A DNA stretch of 64,000 nucleotides, taken from the NCBI GenBank assembly GCA_024516155.1, contig JAJJXM010000017.1, positions 62,001-126,000 on the forward strand, given 5' to 3'. The DNA is from Pyronema omphalodes. Its lineage: Eukaryota; Ascomycota; Pezizomycetes; Pezizales; Pyronemataceae. The notes beneath the pieces are model-generated. The model was not told the DNA's origin and did no database searches. It was given only the letters and a program-made list of their open reading frames with translations. The translations under genes and the position numbers were made by a program. Shown here in pieces: positions 58,079 to 64,000 of this stretch (position 1 is its first letter; each line of letters begins with the position of its first letter).

Positions 58079-58501
58079 GATGGTGGAGGATGGTTGGGTG
58101 GTGAAGCTTGGAGGTTTTCAGGTAGAGAAAAAAATGAAGGTAGTAAGGATGTTCGGTTACAACTTGCAATGGGGGGGAGGGAAGGTGGGTTCGGTAGACG
58201 GAGGTTCGAAAGCTCAACCATGACGTTAGGTCGAACGGTAATCACGTGGAGATAGCGAGGGGGGGGGGGGGGGGGGGCGGGTGAGTTGTACAGTCTTGTT
58301 TCGGTCATCTTGGTAGATTATACCAGTCAGTGCAAGTGGGTTTCGCCCGAGAGAATTGTCACTGTATTAAGCTTCACCTCTCAAAGGGTTGCAAGAATGC
58401 ACACATGATGTCCAAAAATTCAATTGCTATAAAAAAACAAACGGTATCCAAAAACATAAACGTTCATCAACAACGTTACGCACCAATCATGACGCACATT
58501 C
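58079..58501. promoter_or_regulatory. Upstream region of the PIP-box gene
   Basis: 423 bases between two minus-strand genes. It carries a run of 18 G at 58260-58277, about 180 bases before the PIP-box gene start. No MluI-type ACGCGT box is visible. No gene seen. Confidence 0.4.
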
Positions 58502-60027
58502 TTAAAACTTGGCCTTCAACTCCAAATGATCCTTAAGCGTAATTCCCATCTGCTTAAGAAGCTGCTCTGTCCTTGCCACCCTCTTCTTGTAAGTCTCGGC
58601 ACTATTGTAATTCAGTCAGCTATTATCCAAATCATCCCTGGTGTAGGGGGATACTTACAGCTCCTTAACCTTCTTGCTCTCAAGTCTTCCAAGTTGGTTC
58701 ATATGAACCTCATCAGGTCCATCAGCAAGTCTAAGAGTTCTCATAGAAGCCCACATCCGTGCAAGAGGGAAATCTTGACAGATACCCGCAGCACCATGAG
58801 CCTGAATAGCTCTATCAATAACCGTAAGTGCCATGCTTGGAACATAAATCTTAGCCATAGCAATATTCTTCAAAGCTCCCTTCGCATCTGAGCGATCAAT
58901 CTGATCCGCCGCATTAAGAACCAACAATCTTCCTGCATCAATCTCAAGTCTAGACTTTGCGATCCACTCCAAGATGGTTCCATGCTGGGCCAATGGTTTT
59001 CCGAAGGTATGACGGTTGGGGTCGTTGACACGGAGAAGCATTAACTCCAACGCAACCGAGGCTGCTCCGATGGATCTCATGCAGTGGTGGATACGTCCAG
59101 GACCGAGACGACCCTGGATAATCTCGAATCCGCGGCCCTCTCCAAGAAGAATGTTGGAGACAGGAACACGGACGTTCTTGAAGCTGACTTCACAGTGTCC
59201 ATGGGGTGCATCATCGTATCCAAACACGCTCAATGCACGCTCAACAGTGATACCAGGGGTGTTGTGGGGAACCAAAATAACAGACTGCTGCTTGTAGGGG
59301 TTTGGGTTTGCGGCATCTGTCTTACCCATCACAAGGTAAATCTTGCATCGTGGGTCTCCAGCTCCAGATGACCACCATTTGGTACCGTTGAGGACGTATT
59401 CGTTTCCATCGCGTTTAATGTCGAGGTTGATGTTGCGGGCATCGGATGATGCAACAAAGCGCTCAGTCATGACGAAAGCAGAGCGGATATCTCCATTAAG
59501 TAAAGGAGTAAGCCACTGCTTCTTCTGTGCCTCGTTTCCATACTTTGCAATAGTCTCCATGTTTCCAGTATCAGGTGCGGAGCAGTTCATGGCCTCAGAG
59601 GCGACGGGGCACCGTCCGAGTTGCTCGGCGATAAGCGCATATTCGAGGTTGCTAAGAGCGACTCCTTCACGGTAGTGGATGTTGGAAAGGAAGAGGTTCC
59701 AGAGTCCGAGCTTCTTTGCCTTCGCCTTAAGGGTGTCGATGATCGCGGGGTACGAGTTGAGGAAGCGCTTCGAGGGGTCGCTAGGAATTTGCGACTCGAG
59801 AATAACTTCAGCAGGCTGGCCTAGAGCAATTGTTAACGGCAACTCGAGAAATTCCTCGGGTAGTGGCAATTACATTCTTCCTCGACGAATTTGGTAACCT
59901 ATAAATTGTAGCTTAGCTATGGTTTCGCGCCATCGAGCTCTGAGTTATCGTCACGTACCTTCGCCAACAGCTCCTTTGCTCTCGGGGAGATCTTGTCGGC
60001 AACGAGGGCAGGAATCTCAGACGACAT
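58502..60027 (-). CDS. Acyl-CoA dehydrogenase (ACAD10/11-like)
   Basis: FAD enzyme introducing the trans-2 double bond into an acyl-CoA. Four exons, 60027-59959, 59898-59874, 59820-58659 and 58601-58502, give 451 aa. Exon 2 is a 25-nt micro-exon; it joins [24 protein letters not shown] leader to KFVEEECQPAE, the family's usual start. Conserved blocks: [44 protein letters not shown] (acyl-CoA/FAD contact), [63 protein letters not shown] and [10 protein letters not shown]. The last motif and overall length fit the stand-alone fungal relatives of ACAD10/11, which act on long or hydroxylated acyl chains. No clear C-terminal peroxisomal signal (ends KAKF). Divergent from DML1 over 1.6 kb. Confidence 0.93.
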
Positions 60028-61621
60028 TATTATCGGATAACACTTCGGTATTGGGTATAAATTTGGTGATTAAGAGAGTGTGTATGCTCTGGAAGTAGGT
60101 GGAGACGAGGAAAGACATCGTTTTGTACAAACTGAGACGTTGCAACATCACGGGAAAGCTGGGGCAGCCGAGGCAACCGAGCTCGACCTCCCCGCAAAGT
60201 AGCTGAATTACCAGGATTGTGCATTCGGTTTCCCCACGCTACGCGGGTACGGTACGGGGAATGCAGTAGAGCCGGAGTTAAGACGTTAAAACTGTCAGGG
60301 TCTGCCGATGATGGGCATCAATTGATAGTTTGGACATTGACAGTTCTGGAATTTTGTTTATTTGTCGGGAGGCAACATCGACTTCGATAGCTTGCTACGA
60401 TTACTGAGTCATTTCTACAGCAACAAAACTTTCATATTACATATTGACCGTCGCACAAATTCAGCCAAAAATCCTCTGAAACCATTTCACTCTCTGACTG
60501 CAGCGTCAATACCGAGGGTACGGCCCACAGCTGTAGCCGAACAGCCATTCATTACTCATCACTCGGTGAGAAATGGTTCGACATCGCATGAACGAAGATT
60601 TTTTGACTTGACAACATTCCAGACCAGTCAGGAGCCTTGCCTATTTTGTATCAATCCCGAATTTGGCATAAAATGACCTATCGTCGCCCTTGTATGGCCT
60701 TATTTCAGGATCTACAAAGGGAGTTGGCACGGCAGTCCGGTGTGAAGTGCGACAACGGGAAACCCGGGATCAGAGCCATAATTCTCCGCTGTATTTCGTA
60801 TGCACCACAGTTTCTCGGTAGTTTATCCTCACTACTCTAGAACCAACCCATCGGACTATGGCGTGGTTTTGGTTCAAGAATTATTCGGTACTTTAGGTAT
60901 CATCCGATCTCGCTTTCGAGACAGTGTCATTACACAACTCGGATTGATTCAAGTGGGAAAGGTAATATTTTCGGTTTTGTTTGTCCCAAGTTAACCTTAT
61001 AACATCAGACGAATCTTAAAAGAATTTGGAAGACACTTCGGGTACTTTAACCGTAATTGCCCGCTGCTGTTCCTGTGTAGCTTGCATGGCTTCTGACTGA
61101 GCTACGACATATCTGCCCGCCTATGAGCCTAAGATTAAAAATTAGGCAATTTCTGTCTCAAATCTTCAACAGTTTGAGTTCACTGTTCAGACAAATAGTG
61201 CCTGTCTTCAGAGTTCGGTAGCGAATGAGTTTTGGTTCAAGACAGTTATTACTCTCAGAAACCGATGGAGGCAAACAACACGATATCTTCCTACTTCTGT
61301 ACATTCTCTACCGTTCTTGATTCAGATATATGGGATTAAAAGCTCACAATACGCCTTTCAAGAAATTCGATAAATGACATGAGTGATTATCCATGCATAA
61401 GGCTGATCAAAGGACGGCTGTAAGCTAACCCCAGCTCCTCACGCCAAGATGCTGCCCCACCACGCTAAGAATTTACGAATGCGCGGGGCAAAGAGCTGAG
61501 CTCTGCACGCGTATCGACGGCTCTCGGACGTAACGACAGATCTTTCAGAAACAACCCTCTACAATACAGCAAGACGGGACTTAACCTTATCTATTGGTAA
61601 ATCGTATACGATCTACCTACC
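60028..61621. promoter_or_regulatory. Divergent intergenic region between the acyl-CoA dehydrogenase and DML1 genes
   Basis: About 1.6 kb that should carry both promoters. ORFs up to 104 codons exist (e.g. 60362-60676 plus) but none is recognisable. No repeat or RNA gene seen. Confidence 0.4.
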
Positions 61622-63796
61622 ATGCACGAGATTGTTACTCTGCAGCTTGGGCACCAGGCGAACTACGTCGGAACTCATTTCTGGAACGCACAGGTACGTA
61701 ATGTTCATCCGCTTTGGAGGCGGTAATGTTTCATGCCGGTTAGAGGTCCAGAATCTGAAGCTGATTACATACTCCTATCGAATATTTAGGAATCTTACTT
61801 TACCTACGGAGATGAAGAACGGAGTGATATTGATCATAATGTCCATTTCCGTCCCGGAATCGGAGCTGACGGAACGGAAACGTTTACACCCCGCGCACTT
61901 TTATACGACTTAAAGGGTTGAGCCCTCTAGCCAGATACAGATGATATAAACGGAAGGACTGATAGTCGGCGGTTCCTGAATACAGGAGGATTTGGAACTT
62001 TGAGGAAGATCAATGCTCTTTATGAAGCGATGGAAGAGGAGGATCCCGCTTCTCAGGGTCTATGGTAAATTCCCTCATCAACTATTACACTTGGAGTGTG
62101 TATGGATATGGTTACTGAATGCATATATAAGGGATAACGGAGTAGTCACGCAGCGTCAGAAAGCCATTGAAGCCATCCAGTATCAAAAGGATCTGGAAGC
62201 TGTAAGAAGCAGCCTCCCTGGCATGTGTAGGGTTAGATACTAACGAATCCTATTACAGGGAGTCTTTCCGCCTACGCCGCTCACAGCTTCCGAAATTCGA
62301 TACTGGAGTGATTACAACCGTATATACTATCACCCGAGATCCTCGGTTCAGATTGACGAATATGAACTGAACTCTGGAATTCAACCGTTTGAAGGTTACG
62401 GCTTGGGACAGGAGCTTTTTAAAGATATGAACCGGGAGCACGATATTTTGGATCGTGACTTCCGGTTGTTTGCTGAGGAATGTGATGCTATGCAGGGTAT
62501 TCAGATTTTCACATCAACTGATGATGCGTGGGCTGGTTTTGCTGGTCAGTACATTTCGGAGCTCCGTGATGAGTATGGAAAGGTTGGAATCTGTACTTGG
62601 GGTTTGGAAAGGGGTGAGCGGGTTGCCAGAGTAAGTGATATTTCATTTGAGTCCTCACTCGTTTTATTCTTTCTGTTCTACGACTCTCCGAAAACCGGCT
62701 ATCAGGATAGTTGGTGATTCCGTTGCCATCCGTTCAAGCAAGGTTCCGAGAGTAAGTAACCGAGAATAAGTAATTATTCTCGGCATCCAGAGGCAATTTC
62801 TGACATGGTCGCAGGATAAACAAATTGGTAGAACTATTACTCTAGCTACGGCACTATCGACTATTGCATCCGCCTCCGACATCTTTACTCCTCTTCGAAT
62901 CCCGCCAGCAGTACTGCCCGGTTATCTCACCATTGATACCGCCTATCAATGGCACAACAGTGCTCTTCTTGCAGCTGCAATTGAAACTGCTACCCTTCCA
63001 ACCCGTCTGCATGCACGTGCGGGTGGAATGGGAAGAATTAGTGAAATGGCATCTCTTCTAAACGTCAGCGGACACCAGAAGATCGCGATGCTTTCCATGT
63101 CTGTTATTAGTGGACCTGAAAAAAGCACTAACGATGATGATGACGAGCATGCAAGGTTACCGAAGCTTAGTGCAATTACCGATGAGACGAGAATAGAATG
63201 CTCCTGGGACAATAACGCTGCAAAACCATGGAGGTATAGGAAAAAGGAACATGTCTTTGCGGAAGCGAACGTATCTCGAGGATTTGATGAAGCCGAAGAA
63301 GAGGAGGAAGATCCGGATAGAGCCGAAGATTCTTATGAAGAACAACCTATTATTAGCAGGTGAGGTTCCCGGCCATTTTTCACGATTTATGCGGGGCGTT
63401 CCTATTCTTCAAATTATTCGGGTGCTAGTTTGACGAGATTATCACTCCGCCAACCTCTACAGTTGCACTTTGATATGTCGTACCTTGCAGAATCATACAT
63501 GGACTGACTTGAGCCACTGCAGGTTGACAAACTCGACTGCTTTCCCGGTTGTTGACAGCTTCCCGCACATTTTCCCGACGATTGGCGAACGCAACTCAAA
63601 CGGCACTGAATACGCTGCTATTAATACCAGGCTGATTACTAGTACTGCTGTCATTGAGCGTGTCAAGGCTATTAAGGACGTGGTATCGTTTCGAGTGGGT
63701 GTTGATGAAAGGGAAGCACTTCTCAACGACTTGGGCGAAATTGTGGATGGATATCAGCATGGATGGAACAGCGATTCGGATGACGACGATGATTGA
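61622..63796 (+). CDS. DML1: DML1/Misato, tubulin-like mitochondrial inheritance protein
   Basis: Needed in yeast for mitochondrial DNA partitioning; distantly related to tubulin. Seven exons, 61622-61693, 61790-61916, 61986-62064, 62132-62201, 62259-62630, 62815-63359 and 63523-63796, give 512 aa, with frame kept at every join. The first exon encodes [28 protein letters not shown] Misato start (here residues 1-24), followed by ESYFTYG and VHFRPGIG. A second domain has [14 protein letters not shown], the [17 protein letters not shown] block, and [25 protein letters not shown], corresponding to tubulin loops. Acidic stretches ([12 protein letters not shown]) and an all-acidic end (DSDDDDD) are present. 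Introns are 53-96 nt except 62631-62814 (184 nt) and 63360-63522 (163 nt). Confidence 0.94.
62760..62783 (+). other. Perfect hairpin in a DML1 intron
   Basis: CCGAGAATAA, a 4-nt loop GTAA and TTATTCTCGG form a perfect 10-bp stem 31 nt before the intron's acceptor. A partial direct copy (CCGAGAGTAAGTAA) lies just upstream. Confidence 0.8.
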
Positions 63797-64000
63797 TGCA
63801 CTGTACATAGATTTTCATTAAGGAGCAAGACATCGTGCAGCATTTACGCCCAAATGTAAGTATGTACTTGCTTAAACTTGTTTTTTTTTTCTCAACCATA
63901 CTCCATTGACCCATAGTGGTTCAAGCCCGCCTATATCGCTTTGCTGGCCGACTCCGAGTGCGTACACGAAGTGATATCAGAAATCAATTTCGAAAGACAA
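63797..64000. other. 3' flank of DML1
   Basis: 204 bases to the end of the window. Includes a short T run near 63881-63890. No further gene can be supported. Confidence 0.5.

Overview
The window is nuclear DNA from a filamentous ascomycete (Pezizomycotina). Genes carry short introns of about 50-60 nt with GTANGT-type donors and CTAAY/CTGAY branch sites. A quinate catabolic (qut/qa) cluster, a fungal Zn2Cys6 activator, a fungal-type BCS1-like AAA protein and DML1 are all present. I cannot fix the class or genus from sequence alone. Exon joins given here were read by eye from splice signals and frame continuity.

Layout. (1) 1-16.8 kb is gene-sparse: a tRNA-derived SINE-like element (about 170-478), a PAP2 lipid phosphatase (-), a BCS1-like AAA ATPase (+) and a charged orphan protein (-), separated by 4-5 kb stretches where I recognise nothing. 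(2) 16.8-20.3 kb holds galactokinase and a SnoaL/NTF2-fold protein, both (-). (3) 20.9-32.8 kb is the quinate cluster: quinate dehydrogenase (qutB-like, -), a decayed dehydrogenase-domain fragment (-), a second shikimate/quinate dehydrogenase (+), 3-dehydroshikimate dehydratase (qutC, -), catabolic type II dehydroquinase (qutE, +), the Zn2Cys6 activator (qutA-like, -) and the AROM-derived repressor (qutR-like, +). The enzymes convert quinate or shikimate to protocatechuate. The last two proteins sense and control the pathway. No quinate permease lies in the window. (4) 33.0-34.65 kb is a broken ankyrin-repeat gene (-).

(5) 34.9-43.7 kb is a pyrimidine-rich, low-complexity block with at least eight separate minisatellite arrays of period 9 to 16 bp, built on shared words such as CCTCTGTA and CCCTCT. 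An older duplication of roughly 0.9-1.1 kb underlies part of it. A clean non-autonomous hAT-type transposon (36183-36977, perfect inverted ends, 8-bp target duplication) sits in one copy, and the other copy is a paralogous empty site. (6) 43.7-54.5 kb is mostly non-genic, with further short tandem repeats, poly(G) runs and one or two orphan minus-strand ORFs. (7) 54.5-63.8 kb is ordinary gene space: an Anr2/DENND11-like DENN protein (-), a small PIP-box protein resembling ribonucleotide reductase inhibitors (-), an acyl-CoA dehydrogenase (-) and the tubulin-like inheritance protein DML1/Misato (+).

The best leads are the hAT element with its paralogous empty site, the multi-period satellite block, the extra intact and decayed dehydrogenases in the quinate cluster, the ankyrin pseudogene, and the PIP-box candidate RNR inhibitor.
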